Assembly: GCF_000737535.1 (NCBI RefSeq)
Contig: NZ_CP006269.1
Coordinates: 2,046,001-2,110,000, forward strand
Reading direction: 5' to 3'
Length of the DNA stretch: 64,000 nt
Source: Synechococcus sp. KORDI-100
GTDB lineage: Bacteria > Cyanobacteriota > Cyanobacteriia > PCC-6307 > Cyanobiaceae
Position 1 is the stretch's first letter; the number at the start of each line of letters is the position of its first letter. The notes under the pieces were generated by a model that worked only from the letters and a program-made list of their open reading frames with translations, searched no databases and had not been told where the DNA came from. Below are positions 46,315-56,968 of this stretch, piece after piece. The position numbers and the translations under genes were made by a program.

Positions 46315-47437
46315 GAGCCATTCCCGCTGGATCGCAGAGGCGCCAACGTCCAGCAGCGCACTCCAGCAAGCCCCTGTCGATGAATGGCTGCCAGCGCTGC
46401 AGCAGGTTCCCAATGGCTGGACATCCCAGTGCCTCGAGATTGACCCCTTCGCGCCGTCGCAAACCCACCAGCAACAGATCATCCAGAGGCAGCCTGCGCC
46501 GCTCGCCGCTCCCGCTGCCCTGATTCAGCCAGTCCCGATAGGTCTCACGGGTGCGGGGCCGGGCGATGCGTTCTCCCCATGGAGCGGCTGTCGACCCCAT
46601 TCCGAATCCCCACCAGCCGGCACCACTCCAGTAGACGCGGTTATGACGCGAGGCGTGCCCGGGCCGGGCATGGTTGGAGATCTCATAACAACTGAGGCCC
46701 GCATCAGCCAGATAGGTACTGGTCAGTCCCATCAGCTGCACCGCATCCTCCTCCTCGGGTAAATCCAGCTCCCCTCGCTGTTGGAGCCGTTCAAACACCG
46801 TTCCCGGTTCCACGGAGAGGTCGTAGACCGAAATGTGGGGAGCCCCGGTCTGAACCGCCTGATGCAGCTGCAGCTGCCAGTGATCAAGCGTCTGCCCAGG
46901 CAGGTTCTGAATCAGATCCAGGCTCCAGGAATGCAGGGTTCCGTCAGACCATGCCGCTTGCAGCCAGCCACAGGCGTTCTGGAGATCGCAGCTCCGGTGA
47001 CGCCGCCCAAGCTGTTGCAAGACCAGGTCATCAAAGCTCTGGCCTCCCAGGCTGACGCGATTGATGCCTGCGGCGAGCACCGCCTGCAGCTGCCGTTGAT
47101 CGAAGCTCGCGGGATCCATCTCCAGGGTGATTTCCGCCCCCTGCTGAATGCCGAAACGACAACGGAGGCTGTCAAGCAATGCACCTATCTGATCAGGGCT
47201 GAGCAGGGAGGGAGTTCCCCCTCCGATGTAGATCGTGGAGAGGGGAGGACCGCTGTCTGAGGCTGCGATGTCCCGATGGAGCAGAGCCAGGTAGTCGCGG
47301 ATGGATGCACTGCCCGGACCAGCCTCTCCACTGGCTTTGTCCCCCAGGGGAACCACTGCGAAATCGCAGTAGTAGCAGCGTCGATGGCAGAAAGGAATGT
47401 GGAGATAAGCGCTGCGTGGCGGGAAGGGATGGGGCAT
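46196..47437 (-). CDS. hemW: HemW-like radical SAM protein
   Basis: Radical-SAM heme chaperone (formerly oxygen-independent coproporphyrinogen oxidase-like). The cluster motif is [16 protein letters not shown], followed by [23 protein letters not shown] and LIQNLPGQT. The C-terminal HemN domain contains [15 protein letters not shown]. The extra Cys of true HemN is absent, as expected for HemW. The start is ATG 47437 ([16 protein letters not shown]). The last ~40 residues overlap panB convergently and look non-conserved. Confidence 0.9.
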   Translation of the reverse strand: MPHPFPPRSAYLHIPFCHRRCYYCDFAVVPLGDKASGEAGPGSASIRDYLALLHRDIAASDSGPPLSTIYIGGGTPSLLSPDQIGALLDSLRCRFGIQQGAEITLEMDPASFDQRQLQAVLAAGINRVSLGGQSFDDLVLQQLGRRHRSCDLQNACGWLQAAWSDGTLHSWSLDLIQNLPGQTLDHWQLQLHQAVQTGAPHISVYDLSVEPGTVFERLQQRGELDLPEEEDAVQLMGLTSTYLADAGLSCYEISNHARPGHASRHNRVYWSGAGWWGFGMGSTAAPWGERIARPRTRETYRDWLNQGSGSGERRRLPLDDLLLVGLRRREGVNLEALGCPAIGNLLQRWQPFIDRGLLECAAGRWRLCDPAGMALSNQVLVEVLLWWEEQTTAATPSSAEPARTALDPQAALG

Positions 47438-47476
47438 GCTGCGATCACTCGGACTGATCTGCCACGACCGGAACCC

Positions 47477-48595
47477 ATGGTGGATCCCCTCATCCTGCTG
47501 CTGTTCATGGCATCCGGCGCAGCTGCGGGCTGGATGGGCGTCCATCTGCTGCCTGCGGAATTGCTGGATGAGACCACCAATGCTGAAGGGGTCCGCTGGG
47601 TGCTCACCGGTTTTGGATCCTTCTTCGGGCTGATCGCGGGCCTGGTGTTTCAGCGGTTGCGTCAGCGCCTGATGCAGCAGGTCCGCACCATGCCCACCGA
47701 TCTGCTGATCAGCAGGGCCGTGGGTCTGATTCTGGGGTTGCTGGTGGCCAACCTCCTGCTTGCGCCTGTTCTGCTGCTGCCGTTACCGGGTGGCGTGTCG
47801 CTGCTGAAGCCCCTGATTGCCATCCTCAGCAATGTGTTTTTCGGGGTGCTCGGAACCAACCTGGCGGAGGTGCACGGCCGCACCCTGCTGAGGCTGTTCA
47901 ACCCTGCCAGCACTGAAGCCCTGCTCGTAGCCGATGGTGTGCTGACGCCCGCAAGCGCCAAGATCCTCGACACGAGTGTGATCATCGACGGCCGGATCCG
48001 GGGGATGCTGGCCTGCGGGCTGCTGGAAGGGCAGGTGATCGTGGCCCAGAGCGTGATCGATGAGATGCAGCAGCTGGCGGATTCCACCAATGTTGAAAAA
48101 CGCGCGAAGGGACGGCGAGGGCTGAAGCTGCTGAAGGACCTGCGTGAGACCTACGGCCGGCGCCTGGTGATCAACAGCACCCGCTATGACGGCGAGGGGA
48201 CGGACGACCGCCTGCTGCAGCTCGCAGCCGACACGAGAGGAACACTGGTCACCGCTGATTTCAACCTCGCCCAGGTGGCTGAAGTGAAGGAGCTCAAGGT
48301 GATGAACCTGAGCGAACTCGTGATTGCCCTGCGGCCCGAGGTCCAGCCGGGTGATGAGCTGAGCCTCAAGATCGTCCGGGAAGGCAAGGAAGAGAGCCAG
48401 GGCGTCGGCTATCTGGACGACGGCACGATGGTGGTGGTTCAGGATGCCCGTGCCCTGATCGGGCAGCGCAAACCGGTTGTCGTCACCGGTGCACTGCAGA
48501 CCCCGACCGGCCGCATGGTGTTTGCCCGTCTCGAGGACAGGCGCAAGAGCAAGCCAACCAAAACCGCCGAGCGCCGGTCCGCAGACCCCCGCTAG
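47477..48595 (+). CDS. PIN/TRAM domain membrane protein
   Basis: 372 aa. Four hydrophobic segments in the first ~140 residues precede a PIN nuclease-like domain with acidic sites (KILDTSVIIDGRI, VIDEMQQLAD, DDRLLQLAADTRGTLVTAD). A TRAM RNA-binding domain (RPEVQPGDELSLKIVREGKE to RMVFARLED) and a basic tail follow. Members are widespread in cyanobacteria and Firmicutes; the function is unproven, with membrane-linked RNA processing a guess. The start is ATG 47477, divergent from hemW with a 39-bp gap. Confidence 0.9.
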   Translation: MVDPLILLLFMASGAAAGWMGVHLLPAELLDETTNAEGVRWVLTGFGSFFGLIAGLVFQRLRQRLMQQVRTMPTDLLISRAVGLILGLLVANLLLAPVLLLPLPGGVSLLKPLIAILSNVFFGVLGTNLAEVHGRTLLRLFNPASTEALLVADGVLTPASAKILDTSVIIDGRIRGMLACGLLEGQVIVAQSVIDEMQQLADSTNVEKRAKGRRGLKLLKDLRETYGRRLVINSTRYDGEGTDDRLLQLAADTRGTLVTADFNLAQVAEVKELKVMNLSELVIALRPEVQPGDELSLKIVREGKEESQGVGYLDDGTMVVVQDARALIGQRKPVVVTGALQTPTGRMVFARLEDRRKSKPTKTAERRSADPR

Positions 48596-48625
48596 GCTCC
48601 ATCCACCTGAAATGGCCTGCGCAGG

Positions 48626-49294
48626 ATGACCACATCGGCCCCCTATTACGGCGACTCCGCCGTGATGCGTACGCCGCCCCCCGACCTTCCTTCATTGCTG
48701 CTCAAGGAACGGATCGTTTATCTCGGCTTGCCTCTCTTCTCCGATGACGACTCCAAGCGTCAGCTGGGCATCGATGTGACGGAGCTGATCATTGCCCAGC
48801 TGTTGTATCTGGAGTTCGATAACGCCGAGAAGCCCATTTATTTCTATATCAACTCAACAGGAACCAGCTGGTACTCCGGAGATGCCATCGGCTTTGAAAC
48901 CGAAGCCTTCGCCATCTGCGACACGCTCCGCTACGTGAAGCCTCCGGTCCACACCATCTGCATCGGCCAGGCGATGGGAACCGCCGCCGTGATCCTTTCG
49001 GCCGGCACCAAGGGACAGAGGGCCGCGCTGCCCCACTCCTCGATCGTGCTGCATCAGCCCCGCAGCGGAGCCCAGGGCCAGGCCACCGACATCCAGATCC
49101 GGGCGAAGGAAGTGCTGCACAACAAGCAGGCCATGCTTGAGATCCTCTCCAATAACACGGGTCGCAGCGTGGAAGAGCTCAGCAAGGATTCCGATCGGAT
49201 GAGCTATCTCACCCCCGAGCAGGCCGTCGACTACGGACTGATCGACCGCGTTCTCAGCAGCCGGAAGGAACTTCCCGGCAGCAACAACTCCTGA
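48626..49294 (+). CDS. clpR: ClpR, non-catalytic Clp protease subunit
   Basis: 222-aa ClpP homologue. Aligned against ClpP3 downstream, the nucleophile region [14 protein letters not shown] becomes GQAMGTAAVILSAG, so the catalytic Ser is replaced by Gly; the His in SIVLHQP is kept. A ~30-residue N-terminal extension and the insertion INSTGTSWYSGDAIGFETEA are typical of ClpR. It forms the mixed ClpP3/ClpR ring working with ClpC. clpP3 follows after 31 bp. Confidence 0.92.
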   Translation: MTTSAPYYGDSAVMRTPPPDLPSLLLKERIVYLGLPLFSDDDSKRQLGIDVTELIIAQLLYLEFDNAEKPIYFYINSTGTSWYSGDAIGFETEAFAICDTLRYVKPPVHTICIGQAMGTAAVILSAGTKGQRAALPHSSIVLHQPRSGAQGQATDIQIRAKEVLHNKQAMLEILSNNTGRSVEELSKDSDRMSYLTPEQAVDYGLIDRVLSSRKELPGSNNS

Positions 49295-49325
49295 CCCGTC
49301 GCCATCCCCTTCCGTTTTCTGAATC

Positions 49326-49928
49326 ATGCCAATCGGTACCCCCAGCGTTCCCTATCGCCTCCCCGGCAGCCAGATGGAGCGCTGGGTCGACATCTACACC
49401 CGCCTTGGTGTGGAACGCATCCTGTTCCTTGGCTCGGAAGTCAATGACGGCATCGCCAACAGCCTCGTGGCCCAGATGCTGTATCTCGATTCCGAAGACA
49501 GCAGCAAGCCGATCTATCTGTACATCAATTCACCAGGCGGTTCTGTGACGGCCGGACTGGCGATCTACGACACGATCCAGTACGTCAAAAGCGATGTGGT
49601 CACCATCTGCGTCGGCCTGGCCGCCTCGATGGGCGCCTTTCTGCTGGCAGCGGGGACCAAGGGCAAGCGACTCGCCCTGCCGCACAGCCGGATCATGATC
49701 CACCAACCCCTCGGAGGTACCAGCCGTCGTCAGGCAAGTGACATCGAAATCGAAGCCCGGGAGATTCTGCGTATGAAGGAGATGCTGAACCGCTCGCTGG
49801 CTGACATGAGTGGCCAGAGCTTCGACAAGATTGAGAAAGACACCGACCGCGACTACTTCCTGAGCGCCGAGGAAGCCAAGAACTATGGCCTCATCGACAG
49901 AGTCATCTCCCATCCCAACGAAGCGTAA
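49326..49928 (+). CDS. clpP3: ATP-dependent Clp protease catalytic subunit ClpP3
   Basis: 200 aa with a complete triad setting: Ser in [19 protein letters not shown], His in [11 protein letters not shown], and Asp in the [13 protein letters not shown] region. [18 protein letters not shown] is the oxyanion/handle motif. Immediately downstream of clpR, which identifies it as the ClpP3 partner of the essential ClpP3/R protease. ilvC begins 36 bp later. Confidence 0.94.
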   Translation: MPIGTPSVPYRLPGSQMERWVDIYTRLGVERILFLGSEVNDGIANSLVAQMLYLDSEDSSKPIYLYINSPGGSVTAGLAIYDTIQYVKSDVVTICVGLAASMGAFLLAAGTKGKRLALPHSRIMIHQPLGGTSRRQASDIEIEAREILRMKEMLNRSLADMSGQSFDKIEKDTDRDYFLSAEEAKNYGLIDRVISHPNEA

Positions 49929-50960
<1,032 letters not shown>

Positions 50961-51039
50961 ACCCAGCCCGACAGATCTGTGGTGGCGGTGACAATCCCCA
51001 CCGCAGGCACCATCGTGCAATGAGCCAGATCAAGGGCCG

Positions 51040-52119
51040 GTGAGCAGCTCGATCAAACTTCTGAGCTGGGCGAGCTGGATGGCCTCGATGAGTGTCGTGG
51101 CCATCACATCAGCCTGGTTGCTCGCTGAGCTGTCCACATCACCGCTGATCAACAGCCTCTTGATTGGAGCCCAGAACCTGCCGGCTTTCCTTCCTCTGGC
51201 TCGCTCCATCAAAGGGGTTGGGGTGTTCCTGGGAGCGACTCTCCTGCTGGAGCTGCTTGTCGTCTGTCTGTACTTCCAACTCCTTCCCAACTGGATTCTC
51301 ATTGTCAGCACGCTGGCGGTTGCATTGTTGGCCTCATCTGGCAGCATCATCGGCCTGCTTCCGATGACAGGGATTGTTCTGAAAGATGATGCAATCACCA
51401 ACCAGTCCCTGCAACAGAGTTCTGATGTGGGCAGCCTGAGCGGCACCCTGATTGGCGGCATTATTTACCCATACCTGAAGCTTTTTCCTCCTTCCATTCT
51501 GCTTGTACTGGCTCCGGCCTGGCTGAGCAGAAGCAGTTTCAAAAAGAGTCAGATCAGATCCACAGAGGACATCGCGTCCACCCCGGGCGTGCCGCCGACT
51601 GATCGCTGGTGCCTGCTGCAGGGTCTATGCATCGGCACCCTTTTCGCTCTTTTACCTCTCTGGGTTCTCAGCCTCAAAGACGGGTCATCGGTTGATTATT
51701 CGTTCATCCTTGGCGCCTTCATGTTGGGCCGGGTCTTCACAAACAGGCTCCTGCCCAAATTGTCAGCCGTCGGCCTTTATCTCGTCTGTGCAGTTCTGAT
51801 TTTCATAGCCTTTTATCCCAACGTTCCGATCTGGCTGGATGTTCTGATCTTCATTCCATTGGGAGCGTCCGTGACACAAATTGAATTTGATCTGATTGAC
51901 CATCTTCAAGGGCATGGCGATCTTCCTCTGCGCAGGGACATCCTGTTTCGCTCCTTAGCCATTGCATCGGTCCTCGGCAGCCTGTTCATGGGAATGATCG
52001 GTCAGGCCATCGGCATTCAAATTTCGCTGCTTCTGGTGGCCCTGATCTACGGACTGGCGGCTCTGATCACATGGCGTTTTCGACGACGTCGATCGACACA
52101 TGCCACCACCACCAACTGA
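51040..52119 (+). CDS. MFS-like multi-pass membrane protein
   Basis: 359 aa with about ten hydrophobic segments, including WLLAELSTSPLINSLLIGAQ and GTLIGGIIYPYLKLFPPSIL, and a basic C-terminal tail (WRFRRRRSTHATTT). The layout is that of a shortened major-facilitator protein, but no signature loop motif is clear and the substrate is unknown. The start is GTG 51040. It lies 80 bp after ilvC and its 3' end overlaps a possible early start of cbiB. Confidence 0.6.
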   Translation: MSSSIKLLSWASWMASMSVVAITSAWLLAELSTSPLINSLLIGAQNLPAFLPLARSIKGVGVFLGATLLLELLVVCLYFQLLPNWILIVSTLAVALLASSGSIIGLLPMTGIVLKDDAITNQSLQQSSDVGSLSGTLIGGIIYPYLKLFPPSILLVLAPAWLSRSSFKKSQIRSTEDIASTPGVPPTDRWCLLQGLCIGTLFALLPLWVLSLKDGSSVDYSFILGAFMLGRVFTNRLLPKLSAVGLYLVCAVLIFIAFYPNVPIWLDVLIFIPLGASVTQIEFDLIDHLQGHGDLPLRRDILFRSLAIASVLGSLFMGMIGQAIGIQISLLLVALIYGLAALITWRFRRRRSTHATTTN

Positions 52120-52126
52120 CAGCGAC

Positions 52127-53128
52127 ATGGTGCCGCCGATAGCGCTGGTGATCACGGCTGGCGGGATCGACCGACTCTTCGGCGACCCCCTCTGGTGCCT
52201 TCATCCTGTGCAGGTGATGGGGAAGGCGATCTCTGTGCTGTGTCAGCGCGTTGAAGCGTTCGCCGGCGATCGGCCCTGGGCTTTGAGGCTCGGTGGAGTG
52301 CTGATCACCCTGGTGTTGGTGACATCCAGTGTCCTGGCGGGATGGAGCCTGGAGCAACTCAGCCTGCACAGCGCCTTTGTCCTGCCGCTGTTGGTGATCG
52401 GATTGGCCAGCGCTCTGGCAGCGCGCAGCCTGCGCCAAGGCGTTCTGGCCGTCGTCCAGGCTCTGCCAAGGCCACCGCAGCACGACCTCGCTGAAGCCCG
52501 CCAGCGGTTGAGCTGGATCGTGGGCCGTGATGTGACACAGCTGAACGAAGCGGAGATCGTCAGAGCCGCTGCCGAGAGTGCGTCTGAGAATGCCGTCGAT
52601 GGCGTCTTCGCACCGCTGTTCTGGATGTTGCTGGGAGCTGGTCTCTGGCAGATCAACAGCAGCTGCCCTGGCCCACTCGCCCTGGCCTGGGGGTTCAAAG
52701 CCGCCAGCACCCTCGATTCCATGCTCGGCTACAGAACTGGACGACTGCGCTGGCTGGGAACCGCTGGTGCAAGACTGGACGATCTGCTCACCTGGCTGCC
52801 CTGCCGCCTCGTGATGCTGACCTTGCCCCTGATCAGCAGACCCTGGGGGCAACTGATCAACCTTGTTCAGGCGGCCGAACGGGATGGATCCAACGATCCA
52901 TCCCCCAATGCCGGACGATCAGAAGCCATCTATGCCCATTGCGTGGGCATCAGCATGGGAGGAGCCAATCGCTATGGCGATCGTTGGGTCAACAAACCCT
53001 TGATCGCCGCAGACCAGCCACCACCCGATCGGGCGTCGGTCGAGACGATTCTCAGGCACACCGACCAACTTCAGTTCACCTGGATCACAACGGCTGTCGT
53101 TCTAGGGATGATCACACCCCTTGGGTGA
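52127..53128 (+). CDS. cbiB: adenosylcobinamide-phosphate synthase CbiB/CobD
   Basis: Integral membrane enzyme attaching aminopropanol phosphate to adenosylcobyric acid. It has GGIDRLFGDPLWCLHPVQVMG near the N-terminus, IVRAAAESASENAVDGVFAPLFW and FKAASTLDSMLGYRTGR, and the late PNAGRSEAIYA. Five or so membrane segments. Starts at ATG 52127 or ATG 52100 (20-nt overlap with the preceding gene). The stop codon lies inside a 21-bp tandem duplication. Confidence 0.93.
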   Translation: MVPPIALVITAGGIDRLFGDPLWCLHPVQVMGKAISVLCQRVEAFAGDRPWALRLGGVLITLVLVTSSVLAGWSLEQLSLHSAFVLPLLVIGLASALAARSLRQGVLAVVQALPRPPQHDLAEARQRLSWIVGRDVTQLNEAEIVRAAAESASENAVDGVFAPLFWMLLGAGLWQINSSCPGPLALAWGFKAASTLDSMLGYRTGRLRWLGTAGARLDDLLTWLPCRLVMLTLPLISRPWGQLINLVQAAERDGSNDPSPNAGRSEAIYAHCVGISMGGANRYGDRWVNKPLIAADQPPPDRASVETILRHTDQLQFTWITTAVVLGMITPLG

Positions 53129-53163
53129 TGGCTCAGTAAGCGTGGGTGATGGCTCAGTAAGCG
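53122..53163. repeat. 21-bp perfect tandem duplication
   Basis: TGGGTGATGGCTCAGTAAGCG occurs twice in succession (53122-53142 and 53143-53163), quoted here as a 21-bp unit starting TGGGTGATGGC. It spans the cbiB stop (TGA 53126-53128) and the stop of the convergent sugar transferase (TCA 53154-53156, also present in the first copy). Both genes remain intact, because each stop falls at the first copy met. Confidence 0.9.
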
Positions 53164-53912
53164 CCGCGGTCCATCGGCAGGAGCAACACCCCGAAGGTGC
53201 GAAGGATGATCGCCAGATCAAGGCTGAAGGAGCGGCCTCGGGCATAGGCAAGATCCAGCTTCACGCGCTTGCGGTAGCTGAGGTTGTTGCGACCGCTCAC
53301 CTGCCACAGTCCCGTCAGGCCAGGGCGGACGGCTGCCACCTCATCCATGTAGTGGCCGTAGCGCGTCAGCTCCTTGTCCACAATCGGGCGAGGACCCACA
53401 ACACTCATTTCTCCAAGAAGAACATTCAGGAACTGAGGCAGTTCATCCAGGCTGGAGCGGCGTAGGAAGCTCCCCACCCAGGTGATGCGTGGGTCGCGGC
53501 GAAGCTTGAAATCGCGTTCAAATTCAGCCTGAAGGCCAGGATCCTCAGAGAGAACATGCGCCAGAACCGCATCGGCATCCGCACGCATCGTGCGGAACTT
53601 GATGCATCCGAACCGTTTGTAATTACGCCCAACCCGCCGCTGCACGTAGAAAACAGGTCCCGGTGAGCTCAGCTTGACCATGGCTGCGAGGAGCAGCAGT
53701 GCCGGAGCACCAACGCTGAGAACAGTCAGCGAAAACAGGACATCACCTGTTCGCTTGAGACCCCGACCGAACAGACTCTGCTGGCGAATCAGGCTGTAGG
53801 CGTTCAGCGACGACGGCGGAGCAGTCGTCACGGCCAGGTGAGGCCTGTAAGAGCCGCGACCGATCGCCAGTCGGGCTGTCTGAGCGAGTGATGGCCGGGA
53901 GGCCGTCGTCAA
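53154..53912 (-). CDS. undecaprenyl-phosphate sugar-1-phosphate transferase
   Basis: 252-aa bacterial sugar transferase (WcaJ/ExoY/monotopic PGT type), initiating polysaccharide repeat-unit assembly on the lipid carrier. A reentrant/transmembrane helix (residues ~58-78) is followed by PGPVFYVQRRVGRN, FGCIKFRTMRADAD, RSSLDELPQFLNVLLGEM and SVVGPRP, then RPGLTGLWQVSGRN. The start appears to be TTG 53912; no better codon is in frame nearby. A glycosyltransferase gene lies 30 bp upstream on the same strand. Confidence 0.92.
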   Translation of the reverse strand: MTTASRPSLAQTARLAIGRGSYRPHLAVTTAPPSSLNAYSLIRQQSLFGRGLKRTGDVLFSLTVLSVGAPALLLLAAMVKLSSPGPVFYVQRRVGRNYKRFGCIKFRTMRADADAVLAHVLSEDPGLQAEFERDFKLRRDPRITWVGSFLRRSSLDELPQFLNVLLGEMSVVGPRPIVDKELTRYGHYMDEVAAVRPGLTGLWQVSGRNNLSYRKRVKLDLAYARGRSFSLDLAIILRTFGVLLLPMDRGAY

Positions 53913-53942
53913 GGCTCAATCTGTGTCTCGGCATACTCAACG

Positions 53943-55175
53943 TCACACCTGCAGCCCTGGCATCCCGGCAGGGTCACTCGCCGCAACGGCACAGTTGTGC
54001 TGATGCAGCGTCCAGGCGCGTCGCAGAGCGTCTTCAAATCGGGCTGAGAAGGCCTCAGGACGGAAGCGCTCGGCCCACTGGCGAATCGCGGCAGCATCGA
54101 GCTGGCGCCAGAGACGCGCCTCCTCGAACCAACCAACCGCCTCGACCAGAGACGCCACGGTCTGATCCGGAAACAGAAGGCCAGTCGGTTCCGAGGGATG
54201 CCGGCGGAGACAGCGAACGGTGTCGAGCAGGCCACCTCGCCCGAACCCGATCACGGGGGCCCCTGCGGCCATGGCTTCGACTGGGGCGATTCCAAAATCC
54301 TCAAGGCCGGCAAACACAAAGGCTCGGCAGCTGCTCAGCAACCCCTCGACCTGCTGGCGGGACTGACGCCCGAGGACGGTGACCGTTGGACCGGCGAGCT
54401 GCTTCAGACGACTCCGCTCGGGTCCATCACCGACCACCAGCAGAGGCAGTCCCAAACGGTTGAAGGCCTGCACCACCAGATCCACCCGTTTGTAAGGGAC
54501 CAATCGGCAGAGGCAGAGATAGAAGTCATCACGTGGAACATCCCAACGGAACCGCTCCACAGCCACAGGAGGATGAATCACCTCCGCGGTCCGGCCCCAG
54601 TACCGACGAATCCGACGGGCCGTGAACCGCGAGTTGGCGATCAGATGATCGACCCGCTGCGCGCTGAGTTGATCCCACTGGCGCAGGACGTGCAATTGCC
54701 AGCGGATCAGGGGTCCAAGCCCCCTGCGCACGAGGGCGGAACGCTCCAGATAGGCATGCATCTGGTCCCAGGCGTAGCGCACAGGAGTGTGCACATAACT
54801 GACATGCAACTGATCTGGAGATGTCAACACGCCCTTGGCCACAAGGTGACTGCTGCTGATCACGAGGTCAGCGCCTGAAAGGTCGATCTGCTCAATCGCC
54901 AATGGCAGCAACGGCAGATACTGCTGAACATGGCTGCAACCCCAGGGCAGTGCCTGAATCGGGCTGGTGAGGACGGAACGACCCGCCAACCAGCTGCCTG
55001 AACAGCCGCTTTCCCCATCCACCAAGGCGGCGAGCTGAGGTTGTCGTTCCAGACCGGTCAGCAGGCGATCGATGGCCTCAACCACCAACTCGGCACCGCC
55101 GCTGGATCGTGGCGTGAACCACTCATGCACCAGAGCAAGACGTTGCGGCAGATCAGGGGGCACCGGCACGATCAA
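53943..55175 (-). CDS. glycosyltransferase family 4
   Basis: About 410 aa, GT-B fold. The N-domain starts LALVHEWFTPRSSGGAELVV and the C-domain has VGDGPERSRLKQLAG, VFAGLEDFGIAPVEAMAAG and APVIGFGRGG (nucleotide-sugar EX7E site). The next gene downstream is the initiating sugar-phosphate transferase, so the two probably act in one exopolysaccharide or O-antigen pathway. Start TTG 55175 or GTG 55169. Confidence 0.9.
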   Translation of the reverse strand: MIVPVPPDLPQRLALVHEWFTPRSSGGAELVVEAIDRLLTGLERQPQLAALVDGESGCSGSWLAGRSVLTSPIQALPWGCSHVQQYLPLLPLAIEQIDLSGADLVISSSHLVAKGVLTSPDQLHVSYVHTPVRYAWDQMHAYLERSALVRRGLGPLIRWQLHVLRQWDQLSAQRVDHLIANSRFTARRIRRYWGRTAEVIHPPVAVERFRWDVPRDDFYLCLCRLVPYKRVDLVVQAFNRLGLPLLVVGDGPERSRLKQLAGPTVTVLGRQSRQQVEGLLSSCRAFVFAGLEDFGIAPVEAMAAGAPVIGFGRGGLLDTVRCLRRHPSEPTGLLFPDQTVASLVEAVGWFEEARLWRQLDAAAIRQWAERFRPEAFSARFEDALRRAWTLHQHNCAVAASDPAGMPGLQV

Positions 55176-55252
55176 CGACCCATGACTGCAACGTCACGAA
55201 GTCTCTCAGCTGATTGCGGCCATAGCGTTGGCTCACGATGCTGGTCTCCATG

Positions 55253-55507
55253 GGCAGTTCAAGTCTCACCATCAACGGTTTCCTGGAGGATTCGCTCAGT
55301 GAACCGGACATTGGAGTGACCGATCGGTTTCGCTGGCACGCGACCCCGGTCGGCATCGCAGCCCTCTGGACTGATGCTTCGCAGCCATCCACCCCACCCT
55401 TCGAAGAGGCCGTTGAGGAAGGCCTGAATGTTGGCCTTGATCTCAGCCGCGAAGAGCGTGAATTTCATCAGGTCCAGCAAGGTCTCGTGCTGCTGTTTCA
55501 CTCCTGA
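55253..55507 (+). CDS. small acidic hypothetical protein
   Basis: ATG 55253 opens an 84-aa frame (MGSSSLTINGFLEDSLSEPD, then VTDRFRWHATPVGIAALWTD, and an acidic helix EEAVEEGLNVGLDLSREER). Composition is more protein-like than the competing minus-strand frame 55259-55501. No family is recognised. It is divergent from the GT4 gene. A 7-bp inverted repeat TCCTGAT/ATCAGGA (55503-55518) follows the stop region and could help termination. Confidence 0.42.
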   Translation, partial: GSSSLTINGFLEDSLSEPDIGVTDRFRWHATPVGIAALWTDASQPSTPPFEEAVEEGLNVGLDLSREEREFHQVQQGLVLLFHS

Positions 55508-55613
55508 TTGATCAGGAATGGCCGCAGGTTGGAATCAAGTCGACAGAACAATCCGGCGTCGCAAATCGTGGAACCCGTGAGGTTGCTATGGTCCCGGCAA
55601 TTTTTCTGGATTG

Positions 55614-56003
55614 ATGCCCTCCCCTTCACCGACCGCCTTCATCGTTCTGGCAAGGATTCGGATCAAGGCCGGCTGCGTTGATGACTACATTTCGATGAGC
55701 AAGGCCACCGATGATCTGGTCCAACAGAATGAATCCGGAACAGCACACCATGTCTTCGTCTCAGACCCAAACGACCCCCTGTTGTTCACCTGGGCAGAGG
55801 CATTCGTGAATGACGAAGCCTTTCTGGAGCATTTGAACGCCCCCCATATTGCCAATTATTTCAAGGAGCATGAACGGCTTGGAGAGGCCTTCAGCCTTGA
55901 GTTTTACGGAAGCATCGGTGAGGCCAGTCTCAAAGCGATGGAGCAAACCGGAATCACCTTCACGGTTTACGAAACAGCCTGTGGATTCTCACGATTGCAA
56001 TGA
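55614..56003 (+). CDS. ABM-domain putative quinol monooxygenase
   Basis: 129 aa, a single antibiotic-biosynthesis-monooxygenase (ferredoxin-like) domain: FIVLARIRIKAGCVDDYISM, GTAHHVFVSDPNDPLLFTW and FLEHLNAPHIANYFKEHE (the conserved His near the helix). The C-terminus is longer than in YgiN. The role is unknown; such proteins act on quinols or small aromatic compounds. ATG 55614 is chosen over an in-frame TTG at 55611. Last clear gene before the gene-free stretch. Confidence 0.8.
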   Translation: MPSPSPTAFIVLARIRIKAGCVDDYISMSKATDDLVQQNESGTAHHVFVSDPNDPLLFTWAEAFVNDEAFLEHLNAPHIANYFKEHERLGEAFSLEFYGSIGEASLKAMEQTGITFTVYETACGFSRLQ

Positions 56004-56968
56004 CACTTGAACCGTCAAGTTCCAAGCAGCCAGGGGCCAGACTGAGGCATGCCTCTGGGGGCCTGACTGAGATCTCCAGGCTCCTGAACAGCAACACGCC
56101 ATTCGGGAACGCGAACCGAGACAAACGATGGATGCTCGATGCGAATGCCGCCTTCAGGAGCGGCAGTACCAACGAAACCGGGCTTCCAGTGGCCTCCATC
56201 GGAAAGCCCACCACGGAACCAGACCCAGCAGCGTTGTTTGTGCAAACCACCTATTTATTCTTATGGACCTTAGGGACGCCAGAACTGAGCTGCACGAGCT
56301 TTCAAACCTTTGATATCAAGAGCGCGCAGATTGAATTCAAATCATGAATTTCAAGATCCATGCAGAATTGGCATCCGAAGGGCACACGTCAACCGTCTTT
56401 AAGCACAAAAAGAATAAAACAATCAAGTGAAGGCAACACCAGACATTATTAGCGCCGAGATACTTTCAACACACCGATGCTAAAAATCCGCGCAGACATC
56501 AAAGCAGAACTATCGAACTAAAGACGAACAAGAATCGCAGGCAACCAAGCCATTCTATCTTCAAAAAAGCAAACCAATACCTCCCACTATCAATTTCCTA
56601 AAAAAATCACAGCGACGTGCATGTTGCGCCAAAAGCTTGAATCATAAATTTTAAAAATACACGCTTGACACTGCCAGAGCGCCCACAAATTGCACTCAAA
56701 AGACATCTCCATCAGCGAAAAATCAAACTGTCGATCAAATAGCGACCCAAAAAGCTTTCAATTAAACAAAACCCTGCAATGCCAGCAGCGCATTGATTCA
56801 GTTGACAATAATGGACCACTCAGCAGTCAGATCAACAAAGCTCGAGGAAACTTGCCAAAATCACACGCTGTCAGGCAAAGCATTGAAAGGAAGTCGCAAA
56901 AGCGCCCACCAGAAAAGATTCAAAAATGACTTTTTACAGTCCTGGCTTCACTTGCAATGAACACACAA
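56004..56968. other. gene-free, A+T-richer kilobase before tRNA-Ser
   Basis: No frame here has convincing composition. From about 56340 the sequence becomes visibly A+T- and A-rich compared with either flank, with many short A runs and no detectable homology to known genes. It may be decayed coding sequence, an insertion footprint or a transcribed noncoding region. Two weak frames (56000-56347 and 56690-56929) were considered and not accepted. Confidence 0.6.

Noticed and set aside
56000-56347. 115-aa frame overlapping the ABM gene stop by 4 nt
   Set aside because: The ATGA overlap is attractive, but the sequence has no domain-like pattern and the opposite strand is equally open.
56690-56929. 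79-aa Ser/Gln/Lys-rich frame
   Set aside because: It starts with TTG, sits in A-rich DNA, and its composition follows base content rather than a protein fold.
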